Shown piece by piece: positions 42,765-54,590 of a stretch of DNA of 64,000 bases. The position numbers were made by a program, and so were the translations under genes. Below the pieces are notes generated by a model. The model was not told the DNA's origin. It searched no databases and saw only the letters and a program-made list of their open reading frames with translations. The number at the start of each line of letters is the position of its first letter. The first letter of the stretch is position 1. The stretch lies in NCBI RefSeq assembly GCF_019393635.1, contig NC_057866.1, positions 10,240,223 through 10,304,222 of the forward strand. Reading direction: 5' to 3'. The DNA is from Dromiciops gliroides (lineage: Eukaryota > Chordata > Mammalia > Microbiotheria > Microbiotheriidae).

Positions 42765-43195
42765 CTCTAAGGTCTATTCCCCACTGACAGTCTGTCTTCT
42801 AAGGTCCCTCCCAGCTCTGATGTCCCATGTTCTAAGGTCTGTTCCCAGCACTGACATTCTGAGTTCTAAGGTCCCTCCCAGCTCTGATGTTCCACATTCT
42901 AAAGTCCCTCCCAGGTCAGACATTCCATGTTCTAAGGTCCTTTCCATCTCTGACATTCTGTGTTCTAAGGTTCCTCCTATCTCTGACATTCCATGGTCTA
43001 AAATCCTTCCCAGTTCCGACGTTCCATGCTCCATGTTGTAGGACTCTTCCCAGCTCCAAGTCTATGTCCAAAGGTCTCTCGCAACTCTGACATTCTCTGT
43101 TTCAGGCCCTGCGGCTCTGCTGTTTCACGTCCAAAGACATAAGGCCTAGCTCTGGGTCTATATGTTCTAAGGTCCCTCCAGTTCCGACATTTGGT
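42765..43195. repeat. Tandem array of about 33-bp units, CORE-SINE-tail-like
   Basis: About 12-13 diverged units of the form TCTAAGGTCCCTCCCAGCTC then TGACATTCCATGT. It starts right after a MIR-like piece (42690-42765, GTAAAATGGAGGAGTTAAAG), and the unit equals the usual continuation of that SINE tail (AAGGTCCCTTCCAGCTCT). The array therefore probably arose by local amplification of a SINE 3' end. Confidence 0.85.
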
Positions 43196-43512
43196 GGTTT
43201 TTGTTGTCTCTTCACGTGCGTTCAAAGCTCTGGGCCATGACCCCACTGCTGGTGCCCATCAGGTTCTGCCCAACTTTCTTTGGCTCCTGTGTCATGGGGT
43301 CTGGCGTTATGAATGCCTCCCACCCAGTGGATCAAGATCTGGACCCAGAAAGAGGAAGACTTTTTTTAAACAATGTAGAATCGCCTTCTTCCTTCCTGGT
43401 CTTGCCCAACTGGGGTAGAGAAAGGTCTGAAAGTGAAAATGATCCTGAGCACCTGCAATGTGCGGCCCCAAGGCATGAATATGGAGCATTCAGGGTTCAA
43501 AAGCTCTGAATA

Positions 43513-43667
43513 GGGGCAGCTAGGTGGTGCTGTAGAAAGAGCACCGGGCCTGGATTCAGGAGGACCTCAGTTCAAATCCGACCTCAGACACTTAACACTT
43601 ACTAGCTGTGTGACCCTGGGCAAGTCACTTAACCCCAATTGCCTCACCAAAAAAACCAAAAAAACAA
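43513..43667 (+). repeat. Mar-1/WSINE-type SINE
   Basis: Full + copy with A-rich tail (CAAAAAAACCAAAAAAAC). Target duplication AAAGCTCTGAATAG on both sides. Confidence 0.94.
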
Positions 43668-43669
43668 AA

Positions 43670-45670
43670 GCTCTGAATAGATCTTGGGCCAGTCTCTTCA
43701 CATGGGCCTCAACCTGGGCCTCAGTTTCCTCTTTTGTAAACAGAGGCAGGCAGTTGGGACAGAGTCAGTGCACAGCAGCTTTGTAGTCAGACAGCCTCAG
43801 TGGGAATCTGCTGCTTACACCCTGTGTGCCTATGGGCAAGGGCATCTGTCAAATGCACTTGATGGCCTCTGTGGTCTTCTCCAGCTAAATCCAGACCCTC
43901 TGATCTCATCCAAATCTCACAATCACCATTATTATCCCCACTTTACAGCTGAAGAGACTGGGGAAGCCCCCGGCCCCTGGCCCCCGTCTTGGTGGGTCAG
44001 CAGAGGGAGGAGTCATTTCTCTTGCCGTCTCACCAGGGTGAGTGAGATCATTTCTTAAGGCTCTGTGAGCGCCAGGGAGAAAGCCAAAGACCTTTACAAA
44101 CTCGCTGAGGGCTTTTTATAAATAACACAGAAACATTTTGTTTTGGAATCCAGCAGGCTGGGTTTTCCCACCATGAACTCAGGGCCCTGGGGAGATGGGA
44201 CAAAACAAGGCAGGGCCTCTGTGGTGCAGTCAATGGTGCTGCCTCGGGCAGAAGTGGAGCGGGCTCTGGAGCCAGACAACTGGCCCATTCAGGGCTCCCC
44301 AGACGAGCACCCCTTCCTGCTTCGCTCTGCGGGAGAGACAGTGTATCCGGGCCGGATCCGCAGAGAAACGAAGGAGTCTTTCCGGGGCGTCTCTCCCGCT
44401 TTGGCACCCCTCCGTGTCTGGGGGAGTCATGAACATCTTTGGTGCTTCCATTTCTCCTCAGAAAGCTGAGAAAAGAAGATAATGGAATCGTAGAACCTAA
44501 TTTCCCTGTGAGGACTCCTCTGGAATAATAATAGAACCAAGTGTTAGAGCTATTAAGACATGGGGTCAGGGCTGGGAGGGGCCTCAGAACTGAGAATATC
44601 AGGGCTGGGAGGGGCCCCAGAACTGGGGCTGTCAGAGCTAGGAGGGGCCTAATTTATTTTGCTCCTTCGGATCTATAGAGAAGAACTTGAGATTTGATGA
44701 ACATTAGTGGTTTCTGAAGCCCTCCATGGTGAGGCCACTTTCATCCAAGCTTCTTTACTCTTCTCTCCAGCTCCTGCCCTGGGGCACAAGGGCAGACAAA
44801 GGCAGCCAAGAACTCCAGGATGGATCAGTGTTAGATGTTTTTCCTCTGCCAGGTGCTCATGCTGCCATGTACCATCCCCCTTTGGGGGAGGATGGGGAGA
44901 AGTCCTCTCCTCCAGCCCTTGCTGGAAGTCCAAGGGAAAGAAAGCCTACACAAAAGGTGAGGGGCCCAAAGACAAGGGCAGGGCCCTTTGTCCAGGGGGG
45001 CAGCTTCTTTTCACAAGAGCCTATCCTCTCCACTCTCGGTTGCCAATCAATCTTGATGCATCCCTAGCCACTGAGGACCATTCCCAGGGATGACACAGTC
45101 CCATCCTTCCCCTTTTTGGTGACATTTCCCCCAATCTTCCAGTCACCAGCCTCCCCATTTTGCCATCATGCCCTCCTCTTCCCTCTCCCCAACCCCCATA
45201 GCCAATCAGTTGTGGATTCTACTGTCCCAACATCCCCTGCATTCAGCCCCTCATCTTCACTCTGATAGGAACCAGACAGTGCTCCCAGCACCACAGGAAG
45301 TGCTGGTGGACCAAGCCAGGTGTTCCCCAGTCACCCCCATGACAAGGGGGTTCTTATAAACAAAAAGGAGGACAGAGCACAGTCTGGGCATGAAGGAAAG
45401 AGATGAAATGTGGAGTCTGGCTAGTATTCCAGTTTGGTTGGGATGTGTAGAAATGGGGCGAGAAAGGCTGGTTGGAGCCTTCAACACCAAGTTGAGCAGT
45501 GCTTTGTTTTGTCCAAACAAGCCCCCTATTTCCAAAGCACTTTCCACTTTCCACATAAGTGCTTTGGATAAAATTTTACCAAGTAAAGTAGGTCGTACAA
45601 AGGTAGTCATTGTCACCACCACAAACATCACCATCACAATCTGAATGAAGAAAGTAGGCACAGAGGGGTA
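43670..45670. other. Intergenic, sparse relics
   Basis: MIR-like words at 43700-43760 and 43915-43960, and three near copies of CAGGGCTGGGAGGGGCC / AGAACTG at 44565-44655 (about 38-bp unit). No exon seen. Confidence 0.4.
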
Positions 45671-45859
45671 GAGAGACCGGCCTAGTGTCACACAGGTGGT
45701 TTTCACTGGAGCCAGAATCCAAGCTCAAGGGGTGGGGGACGTCTGAAAAAGATCTGGAGGTTTCAGTGGACAGCAGGCTCAAAGAGGAGTCTATCGTGCA
45801 ATTTGGCAGACATGGTGTTGAGAGAAGCATGGAATCTCCCACTAGGGAGTTGAGAATGT

Positions 45860-46090
45860 TGTTCCACTGGACCCTGGCCAGCCCACAGGTGGAGTGCCAC
45901 TCTTGGCCACATTTCAGGAGGACCACTGAGGAGCCCCAAAGTGTCCAGAGGAGGGCAGTCAGAATGGGGGAGGACCCACAAGTCATTTCATGTGGAGGTC
46001 AGTGGAAGGAACTTGGGATGCTTTTGCCTGGATAAGAAAAGATTTAGGGAGGATAGACTTGTCTTCAAGACTGTCACATGGAAGGATTAG
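45860..46090 (+). repeat. CR1/L3-type LINE fragment
   Basis: GTGCCACTCTTGGCCACATT, TGTCCAGAGGAGGGCAGTCA, GGAAGGAACTTGGGATG and GCCTGGATAAGAAAAGATTT resemble the C-terminal coding end of CR1/L3 elements (LQRRAVRM...L.EKRR-type). Diverged. Confidence 0.4.
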
Positions 46091-46285
46091 CTAATATTTA
46101 TAAAGCCCTATATAAATGTGAGCTATTATTATTATCATTAAGAATAAATCCCAAGTATGGGGAAATCAGGAAGGGCCTCTAGGAGGTGGCACTTGTGTGA
46201 GCCTTGACTGGAGTGAGGGGCAGCCAATGCAAAGGGCACATAGGCTGGAGGTGGGTTGTCTTGTGTCAGGAATGGCAAAGCGGTT

Positions 46286-46430
46286 GGGGCAGCTAGGTGG
46301 CACAGTGGATAAAGTGCCCTGGATTCAGGAGGACCTGAGTTCAAATCCTGCCTCAGACACTTGACACTTACTAGCTGTGTGACCCTAGGCAAGTCACTTA
46401 ACCCTCATTGCCCCACAAAAAAGAAAAAAA
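46286..46430 (+). repeat. Mar-1/WSINE-type SINE
   Basis: Full + copy. Target duplication AGGAATGGCAAAG at about 46268-46280 and 46431-46443, perfect. Confidence 0.95.
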
Positions 46431-46444
46431 AGGAATGGCAAAGA

Positions 46445-47715
46445 GTCCAATTCAGTTGGAATTCAGGGTGCAGGAGGCCAAGCCATATGGAATCAGCCTG
46501 GAAAAATGGGCTGGAGCCAGCTTGTGGAGGGTTTAATTGTGAAATGGGGGAGGCGGCCGGTGCCTGGTACAGAGTAAGCTTGTAGAATGACTGATCTTGG
46601 CCTGGAGTTCCCTGAGCTGGGGAGTAGCCTAATTGGCCCAGGCTTAAAGAATCTTCATTTACCAGCTGGGGGTGGGGAGGAGGGATTGTACACAAGGGCT
46701 TTAGAGCACCAGAAGAAATGTTTGCTATTATTATTTATTTGATCTATCCTCCAGCCCACCTGGGCCACTCCCAGATGGGACCAAGTTCCATGATGCTGTG
46801 ATTGGCTTCAGAAAGGGTAATTCTTTCTATTTCTTTTGTTGTTTTATTCCAGGAAAATCTCCCAGCATACTCATGGAATAGCGCATATCTAGGTGTGTAA
46901 AAGGGTTCCCTGGCTCCCTCACAAGCATTCATAGTAGCATTGCAACCTGAATGCGGGACAGTCTTTATTTCATACCCCCAGAAAGGGCAGAAGTCCCAAA
47001 GGATTTATAATAGATATAGTAACAGATAATGCTCTCTATCTGCTGTCCCCAGAAGAAAAGACACTGAGTTTGGGTTGTTATCAGGTTGCTTTCATATTCC
47101 AAGGAGGTGAGTCTGTCTTTTCTACAAAGTCCCTCCCACCCCGACAAGATTCACATTATTAATTACCCTGTGGTCCAGACTACCTGAGGAAGGCAAGCAC
47201 ACTTTGGTGCCTCTAAACAAGCAACTGAACCTACCTAGTCCTAGCAACTCTTGGATGTGCAGATTGAGATCTCCGACTTCCCCATGACACAGTTTTAGTC
47301 CTTTGGCAGCCGCAGTCTTGTCAACAACCTCTTCTTTCTCCAACAAACACAATGTCGAAATCGTTTTCTGTCTCTATAAGGTTTGTGCTCAAAATCTCAA
47401 ATTTGGAAATGCTCAGACTTGGAGTTAGCCCCAAAGCGAGCCTTCCTCCTCAAGCCCCAGATGCCCCATCCAGGCTGTGTCTGTTTCTGCCATGTGCTTC
47501 TGCAGGAGATCCCTCAGTGCTCTGGCAATAGCATCTCTTGAATTGGACAAACCCACTCTCCGTATCCCTCCTCTCAGGCCACATGTGGGCACAAACAGCT
47601 CCCTCCATTGTGTGCTTCTGCAGAGGGGTCACCATCCTCTGGCTGCGACCATTTCTCAGACTGGGAAAAGCCACACTCAGATACTCTAATTCCTGAGTAT
47701 ATGTTTTCTTGTGTA
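46445..47715. other. Intergenic, no recognised feature
   Basis: AT content is higher than near the genes. No repeat or exon is recognised with confidence. A weak L2-tail-like stretch follows at 47720-47850. Confidence 0.4.
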
Positions 47716-48028
47716 CATGTTAAGCCCCCGATAAAATGGAAGACTATCTAAGGTCAGGGACTGTCCTCTGAGTCTTTATATCCACAGAATCTCTTCACAC
47801 AATGGCTTATACGTTGCAGACAATCAATTATTGAACTGAATTGAACGGTGGTGAGACTGTCCTACCTGAACTAGAGGAGTCCTATTGGAAAGTAACAAAA
47901 AATCAGGCCAGAACATGGGGCAAGGTTGGGGTAGGTTCATGGAAGGTAATGAATACCAAGCAAAGGAATTGATCCCATTTCAGTCCCTTTACAACTACTC
48001 ACCAACCTCCATTGAATTTAATTCTCTG

Positions 48029-48176
48029 GGGGACAGTTAGGTGGCACAATGGATAAAGAACCAGCCCTGGATTCAGGAGGACCTGAGTTCAAATCCAGCC
48101 TCGGACACTTGACACTAGCTGTGTGACCCTGGGCGAGTCACTTAACCCTCATTGCCCCCCACACACAAAAAAGAAA
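48029..48176 (+). repeat. Mar-1/WSINE-type SINE
   Basis: + copy (GACAGTTAGGTGGCACAATG head, ACACACAAAAAAG tail). Target duplication GAATTTAATTSTCTG with one mismatch. Confidence 0.92.
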
Positions 48177-48177
48177 G

Positions 48178-48458
48178 AATTTAATTGTCTGAAGGGCAGG
48201 GTCTGTTTTTACTTTCTGTCTTTGTATCCCTATTTCTTATCACCTCTTCGGTGTCTGTCACTTTTTTTTTTTTTTGAGGGGCAATGGGGGTTAAGTCACA
48301 CAGCCAGTAAGTGTCAAATGTCTGAGGCCAGATTTGAACTCAGGAACTCCTGAATCCAGGGCCGGTGCTTTATCTACTGCGCCACCTAGCCACCCCCTGT
48401 GGTGTCTGTCACTATAGGAAATAGTTAATAAATGCTTGTTGACTGACTAACTGAATGG
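48178..48458 (+). repeat. L2 3' end split by a SINE (48262-48397, antisense)
   Basis: GAAGGGCAGGGTCTGTTTTT and TCTTTGTATCCC before, and AATAGTTAATAAATGCTTGT after, form an L2 3' end. The antisense Mar-1/WSINE-type copy between them is flanked by GGTGTCTGTCACT on both sides. Confidence 0.85.
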
Positions 48459-48501
48459 ATAAGAGTGAGGAAAGTCTGGAAAGAGAGAAGCCCAATTGCA
48501 G

Positions 48502-48743
48502 TGTTATTCAGTTTTTTCAGTCATGTTGGACTCTCCATCACCCCATTTGGGGTTTTCTTGGCAGAGATACTGAAGGGGTTGTCTATTTCCTTCTCCAGCT
48601 CATTTTCCTGATGAGGAGACTGAGGCAAACAGGGTTAAGTGACTGGCCCAGGGTCACATAGCCAGTAAGTGTCTGAGGCTGGATTTTAATTCGTGTCTTC
48701 CTGACTCCAGGCCCAGAGCTCTATCCACTGCCCCAGATAGCCG
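48502..48743 (-). repeat. Longer CORE-type marsupial SINE, near full length
   Basis: Antisense: TCAGTCATGTTGGACTCTCC, CCCCATTTGGGGTTTTCTTG, CTCCAGCTCATTTTCCTGAT, GGGTCACATAGCCAGTAAG and head CTCTATCCACTGCCCCAGAT. The tail GTTGGACTCT... (sense AGAGTCCAACATGACTGA) resembles BovB/RTE LINE 3' ends, suggesting an RTE mobilised it. Confidence 0.8.
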
Positions 48744-48886
48744 CTCGCTACTCAACTAAATTCAAACACTAGATATCTCAAATACAGATGTCTCTGTGAC
48801 CTCAGGCAATTCCTCCCTATCTCCTACCACTGATAAAATGAGAGGCCTGGATTTCTGGAGCTATTCATTCAAAAATAACCAAAGAC

Positions 48887-49031
48887 TTTTTTTTTTTCAG
48901 GGCAATGAGGTTTAAGTGGCTTGCCCAGGGTCATACAGCTAGTAAGTGTCAAGTGTCTGAGGCCAGATTTGAACTCAGGTCCTCCTGAATCCAGGGCCAG
49001 TGCTCTATCCACTGCACCACCTTGCTACCCC
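48887..49031 (-). repeat. Mar-1/WSINE-type SINE
   Basis: Antisense with T-run to CCACCTTGCTACCCC. Flanking CCAAAGACT / CCAAGGACT look like a decayed target duplication. Confidence 0.9.
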
Positions 49032-49164
49032 TCCAAGGACTCAATGACCAGATCCTAATGACCCTTTTTCAGTCCTCACCATCCTTGATCCCTTTGACTC
49101 TCTTGCTCATAATTTCCTCTTGAATATTTTCTATTCCTTGGCTTCAGAGCTACCCCATTCTCCT

Positions 49165-49960
49165 GGTTCACATTTTTTAAAAATAGATTTTTGTTGATAT
49201 CTTTTGTTTTTTTTTACATCCCCTATGTCCCTTCCCCATACCTTTCCCCTTGTCAGGGAGTCATCCTTTATAATAAAGAATTTTGAAAAGATAAAGAAGA
49301 GAGAAAAAAAATGAAACAAAACTGATCAAGTTATTAACCAAAGCCCGATGTTGTTTGTGATGTTACATGCATGCTCTGGACTTCCACCTCTGCAAAGGAA
49401 TGAGGGGGAGGCTCCTCGTTGTTTCTCTTCTTTGGGGCCACACTTGGTCATGATCATTCTGCAACGCTCAGTTTCAGTTGTTTGCTTGTGTGGGCTTTCA
49501 TTTACATTGTTGCAATCACTCCTTTAATCTTGTGCTCCTGGTTCTGCTTGATACACCCTGAATCAGTGCATAGAAGTCTTTCCAAGCTTATCTGTATCCA
49601 TCATGCTCGTCATTTCCTATGATACAGTCCTATTCTCCTACATTCATGCATCACAGTTGGTCTGGCCATTCCCCAAATTGAAGGACATTTGCTCTGTTTC
49701 CAATTCTTTGCCTTCACAAAAAAAGGGTTACTCTCAAAACTGTGGTGCCCATGGAGCCTTTCTTTTGGTCACTGACTAGCCCTGGAATTGTGGTGTCCAA
49801 AGTAATGGACATTTTAGTCACTTTTTTGTTCATAATTATACAATGTATTCCAGAATGGCTGTACCCTTGTCCTTCTCCCACTTCTCAAACAGTCCTTCCT
49901 CTGTCTCTTTCAATGTTGGCTCTTTCTAGATCTGGAACAGAAGAGGGAGTTTCCAAAGCT
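49165..49960 (-). repeat. L1-like LINE 3' region, antisense
   Basis: AATAGATTTTTGTTGATATC, ACCTCTGCAAAGGAATGAGG, TTTGGGGCCACACTTGGTCA, CATTCCCCAAATTGAAGGAC, TCTGTTTCCAATTCTTTGCC and GGACATTTTAGTCACTTTTT follow the order of the antisense 3' region that is common in marsupial L1 copies. Truncated and diverged. Confidence 0.55.
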
Positions 49961-50724
49961 CTCTTCCTGTCTCCATTTTTTCCTTTTGGAAGCCTCTTTG
50001 ACTCCCACAATTTCAACCACTCTCTCTCCAGAGATAACTCCAAGACTCCATGAGTCTAGAAATGGGGAATTTTGAAGGCTCCGTGACCAGTTGGTTTTTA
50101 GGGGAGGAGATGAAAGATGATTGCAAGGTTTCAAACCTGGGTGCTAAGGAGCCTCTGGTTCCATTCTTAGAAATGGGATGAGAGAGAAGATGATGTGCTC
50201 AGGTTTGGGAATGGCTGCCTGGAAACATGGGATTGGAGGGCTGGCATCATCTAGCCTGGGGAGTCACACACGGGGAGGCGATAGCATGAGCTTTAGGTAT
50301 TGGAAATGGCTCTGGGCAAAGGAAAGTGGACGTGGGGTGGACTAAAGGAATAGCAGCCCTCTGTGCAATGATTCAAAGGAGGATGGAGGGATGGCGTGGA
50401 CTTCAAACAAAGAGGAGAGGCCCTGGTGAATCACAACCTACACTTAAGCCTCCCTTTCTTATCCCCCGAGGCAGGATGAGTCTTCCCCGGAGAGTATTTA
50501 TTGGCTTATGGTCCCATCTGGAAGGAGCCAGCATTCCACTGAGATGAGAAGAGAGAAGAAAGGAGTGAAGGGAAGATTGAAGACAGGAAGGCCCAAGAAT
50601 TTCTTTGGAGCCATTGAATGGGGTCAGGAGAAGGGAAGACTCCAGGGAAGCAAGCAGGACTAGGAGTGTGCTTGGCCGGGCTGGAAGGAAAGCAAGTCTG
50701 TTCATGGAGGAGCCCTTGCCCTAG

Positions 50725-51900
50725 TCTATTGCCTTCTCCTCCCTGACACTCTCTCCTCTCGAGGTCTTCCTGATGCATTTCTCCCCCTCCTCTCTGATTC
50801 CCCCTTTTCAGTCTCCTTCGCTAATCCTTTATTCTCTAACCATGGGGGTCCCCCCTCCACAGCTCTGTCCTGGGCTCCCTTTTCTGTTTGTTCTCATCGG
50901 CTCTCATGGATTCAACAACCATTTATATGAAGACTATTCCCAGATGTCTTTGTCCAGGCCCAACCTCTCTGCTGGGTCACGTGCCTCTGGTTGCATCTAG
51001 GGCACCTCAAATTCAACACATTCAAATTAAAATTCATTAACTTCCCCCTGCTCCCCACAACCATTCCCCCTTCTGAACTTCCTTATTCTCACTAAAGATG
51101 CTGCTAACCTCCCAGTTGGCCAGACTTACAACCTCAGCATCTTCAACTTCTCACACCCCTCAGGCCACAGTCCAATCTCTTGGCCAATCCTGTTATTTCT
51201 GCCCTTTCTTCTACTCACACAGCCACATCCCAAGTTCAGGCACTGGTCACCTCTCCCCCAGATGACAGCAAAGGCTTTCCAGTATTCTCTCTACCCCTAT
51301 GCCGTCTCTTCAGTCCATCTGAGCTCAGCTGAAGAGGTACTTCTTATACTGGGCAGGCCTGACCCTGTCACCCCAGCCCCTGCTCCATCCAACGGTCCTA
51401 TGGACCGGGCCACATGCGAGGCTGGAAGGAAAAGTGGGGCCGCAGGATCAACACCAACTCCTCTGTTTGGGGTTCAAAGCCCTTCATGACCCGGCCCCTT
51501 CCTATCTTCCCAATCTTCTTCCGCCTTCTCCCCTCTATGAACTCTATTATCTGGCTACACCTGCCTTCTTGCTCTTCCTCTCACATGACCATCCATCTCC
51601 CATCGCCCGGCCTTTGCACTGGCTGAACCCCATTCCTGGACGGCCCCCTCTCCCCATCTTTGCCTTTTAGTTTCCCTGGCTTCCTTCCAGACTCAGCTCA
51701 AATCTTCCTATCTGCAGAAGGCCCCTCCCCTCCCCTCTGCTGACCTCTCATCGATTCTGCACATCCCTCGGGTACACCCACCATTTACATGGTATCTCTC
51801 TTATCACTTAGGGGCACGGGACTGCTTTTGGCCTGTCTTTGTGTCCTTAGCACTTAGCCGGGTGCCCGTGGGGCACATCCACTAGTGCTAGCTAACTGAC
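50725..51900 (+). repeat. L2 LINE, long + fragment
   Basis: GGGGTCCCCCCTCCACAGCT, GGCTCTCATGGATTCAACAA, GGCCCAACCTCTCTGCTGG, GTTCAAAGCCCTTCATGACC and CTGGCTTCCTTCCAGACTCA appear in L2 coding order, ending in a decayed 3' end (GTGTCCTTAGCACTTAGCC). About 1.2 kb, many breaks. Confidence 0.75.
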
Positions 51901-52868
51901 TGTCTCTTGGGGAAGGGAGAACACATTATCCTTAACAACTACATCCCCCAGGAGCCTGTGTAGCATGCAGCTGGTGATAACGTCATCCTAGACTAGGCTC
52001 TGGTAGGACAGAGCCTTGGCAGCTTGCCCAGGAGAGACTCCTTGTGAACTCTCTCCTAAGAGAGATGGGGAGATGGGATGTGGGAAAGCCCCAGAAGAAC
52101 CAGCCAGGAAGCTGCCTATAGCCTCATGGAACTCTTGCCGCTCCCCACGGGAGCCTTTCTCCCTCTCCCCTGCTGGGGCAATGGGGCGGTTGGCCTGGGA
52201 CTTACCAGCTTCCCCCTAGGCTGCTGAGCCCCCTCCCTGCCCTGCGTGCTGGGCGAAGCACCTGGAGAAGAGCCCAGCTGGCCTGTTCTCCCTCATCGAC
52301 TATCTCCTTACCCACCAATAAGGGAGTGTGAGAAACAGCCTGAGAATGCATGACCTCAATTCCCTGGAAGATGGGGAGATTGTAATTTGAGAAATGGGAG
52401 GCCAGAGTATTTGCTGCTTGATTCTTCTCTCATCCGTGCCCTTTCAGGAAAGTATCCTTTTGCATCACTGTTCGGAGTGTGTCCGCTCTGGTCCAGCCCC
52501 CCCAGAACCAGGCCTGCTGGAGACCCTTCACAGCATTCCTGGGGAGCCTGGTGGGGCTGCTTCTTCCCTACCAGAAGAGTGAGCCCTCACAGGCCATGTG
52601 CCATCCATTTGTTAGGGACCCCAACTCTCACTAAAGCCCCCCCTGTTGAGGGCATGCGGAGGTTCACTTCTTATTCTTGTTTATTCTGCTATGGGATCCG
52701 GTTTTTCTGGTCGTCACCCTGGTTCTGGGACACCCGACGATGTTGGCACAGTTACCCAGATTAGCCTCTCACATCTGGCCTTTACTACTACTATATCACA
52801 GAACTGGCCTTTTATGGGTCTCTTAGGTTTTGACAATTTATAGACAATTCAATTTAGCCATTTACACT
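51901..52868. other. Intergenic, no recognised feature
   Basis: No splice-bounded conserved frame and no repeat I can name. Confidence 0.4.
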
Positions 52869-52869
52869 G

Positions 52870-53263
52870 GGGAGCTTTTAGGTGGTGCTATAGTGGATAG
52901 AGCCTGGAGTCAGGAGGAACTGAGTTCAAATATGGCCTCAGACATTTACTAGCTGTGTGATCCTGGGCAAGTCAATTAGCCCTGTTTGCCTCAGTTTTCT
53001 CAACTGTAAAATGATCTGGAGGGGCGGCTAGGTGGCACAGTGGATAAAACACCGGCCCTGGATTCAGGAGTACCTGAGTTCAAATCCGGCCTCAGACACT
53101 TGACACTTACTAGCTGTGTGACCCTGGGCAAGTCACTTAACCCCCATTGCCCCATAAAAAAAAAAAAAATGATCTGGAGAAGGAAATGGCAAACCACTCT
53201 GGCAACTTTGTCAAGAAAACCCCCAAAAGAGGTCACAAAGAGTCAGACACAACTAAACAACAA
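52870..53263 (+). repeat. Longer CORE-type SINE split by a Mar-1/WSINE-type SINE
   Basis: Host copy at 52870-53020 and 53179-53263 (GTGGTGCTATAGTGGATAG head; tail AAAGAGTCAGACACAACTAA, resembling BovB/RTE 3' ends). The guest + copy is at 53021-53165, with perfect 13-bp duplication AAAATGATCTGGA at 53008-53020 and 53166-53178. Confidence 0.92.
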
Positions 53264-53705
53264 TTTATTTCAAATATATGACAAGAACAAATGTTCAGAC
53301 ATTTTCCCTGTGTCTTTGGGATGTACTATCTCCTACACCACCTGGGTCTCTGGGGAGAAAACATAAAGCTTAACTCTGTTTCTCCATAGTTTTGGTCCCA
53401 CCCAGTTCATGTCCAGATGTGGCGGTCTTTCCAGGTGAGTCCTTCTGCTGAGTTGGGGTCCCAAAGATTACTCTTTGGGGTATTGAGGCTTCACTTGCTG
53501 CAAATCCCAGCCTGGAGTTCTACCCTGGGATTCCTATGACTTGTCTCAATCTCCCATTGTCAGAGATTTCATTGTCTACCCCTGAGGTGGCATAAAATGA
53601 ACAATGAGGCCAAGGACAGTTCCCTTTTCGCAGAGGCCATAGGACCAGGGAGGGGGAAGAAGGTGTTGACCATTGCCTTACAGCATGGTCTCTCGCCCAA
53701 TAGCT

Positions 53706-53890
53706 CTTACAATGTGCCAAGCATTATTATCTCATTGGATCCTTGCAAGAATCCCAAAAGGTAACTGCTATTATCATCCTCATTTTACAGATAAGAAAAC
53801 TGAGGCAGACAGGGTGAAGTGACTTGCCCAAGGTCACATGTCTGGGAAGTGTCTGAGGCTGGATTTGAACTCAATTCTTCCTAACTCCAA
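53706..53890 (-). repeat. CORE-SINE, antisense
   Basis: ATTATTATCTCATTGGATCC, TCATTTTACAGATAAGAAAA, GCCCAAGGTCACATGTC and GGATTTGAACTCAATTC in CORE-SINE order. Confidence 0.7.
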
Positions 53891-53910
53891 GCCCCACACC
53901 AACGTGAAAC

Positions 53911-54060
53911 TTTTTTTTTTTTTTTTTTTGCGAGGCAATTGGGGTTACGTGACTTGCCCTGGGTCACACAGCTAGTAAGTGTTAAGTGGCTGAGGTCGGA
54001 TTTGAACTCAGGTCCTCCTGACTCCAGGGCCAGTGCTCTATCCACTGCGTCACCCAGCCC
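53911..54060 (-). repeat. Mar-1/WSINE-type SINE
   Basis: Antisense with T(20), GCGAGGCAATTGGGGTTACG to CCACTGCGTCACCCAG; the extreme head is missing. Confidence 0.9.
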
Positions 54061-54069
54061 TGGATTCAC

Positions 54070-54265
54070 ATTTGCTTGTGGTCTCCCCATTAGACTGTGA
54101 ACTCCTTGAGAGCAGGCACCATCTTTTGCTTCTCTTTACATCCCCAACACCCAGCCCAGTGCCTGGCACATAGTAGGTATTTACTTAATGCCTTATCTCT
54201 ATCACCTTGACTTTGGTTCCCCATTTCCCTATTTAATAAATGCTTATTGACTGACTGATTCTAAA
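54070..54265 (+). repeat. L2 3' end
   Basis: GACTGTGAACTCCTTGAGAG, CAGTGCCTGGCACATAGTAG and AATAAATGCTTATTGACTGA: the classic L2 terminus. Confidence 0.85.
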
Positions 54266-54356
54266 TGCCAGACAGGTTGTATGTTATCCCAGAAGCCATA
54301 GGGAGTCCCTGGAGTTTTCTGAGCAGGGGAGTAACCTGGTCAGATTTTTTTGGGGG

Positions 54357-54590
54357 TGGTGGGCATCAGGGAGATTATTGTTGGGTGGTGGACATCAAGG
54401 AGATTATTGCTCGGCAGTGGGCACCAGGGACATTATTTTTGGGTGGTGGGCATCAGGGAGATTATTGTTGAGCAGTGGGCATCAGGGAGATTATTTTTGG
54501 GTGGTGGGCATCAGGGAGATTATTGCTGGGTGCTGGGCACCAGGGACATTATTTTTGGGTGGTGGGCATCAGGGAGATTATTTTGTAACA
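54357..54590. repeat. 29-bp minisatellite, about 8 units
   Basis: Units of GTGGGCATCAGGGAGATTAT plus TGTTGGGTG with two subtypes (ATCAGGGAGATTATTG and ACCAGGGACATTATTT) that partly alternate. Repeated frames over it come from the array. Confidence 0.95.

Noticed and set aside
42765-43195. Regular array that might suggest a CRISPR-like structure
   Set aside because: Units are diverged throughout without unique spacers, and the setting is a vertebrate genome.
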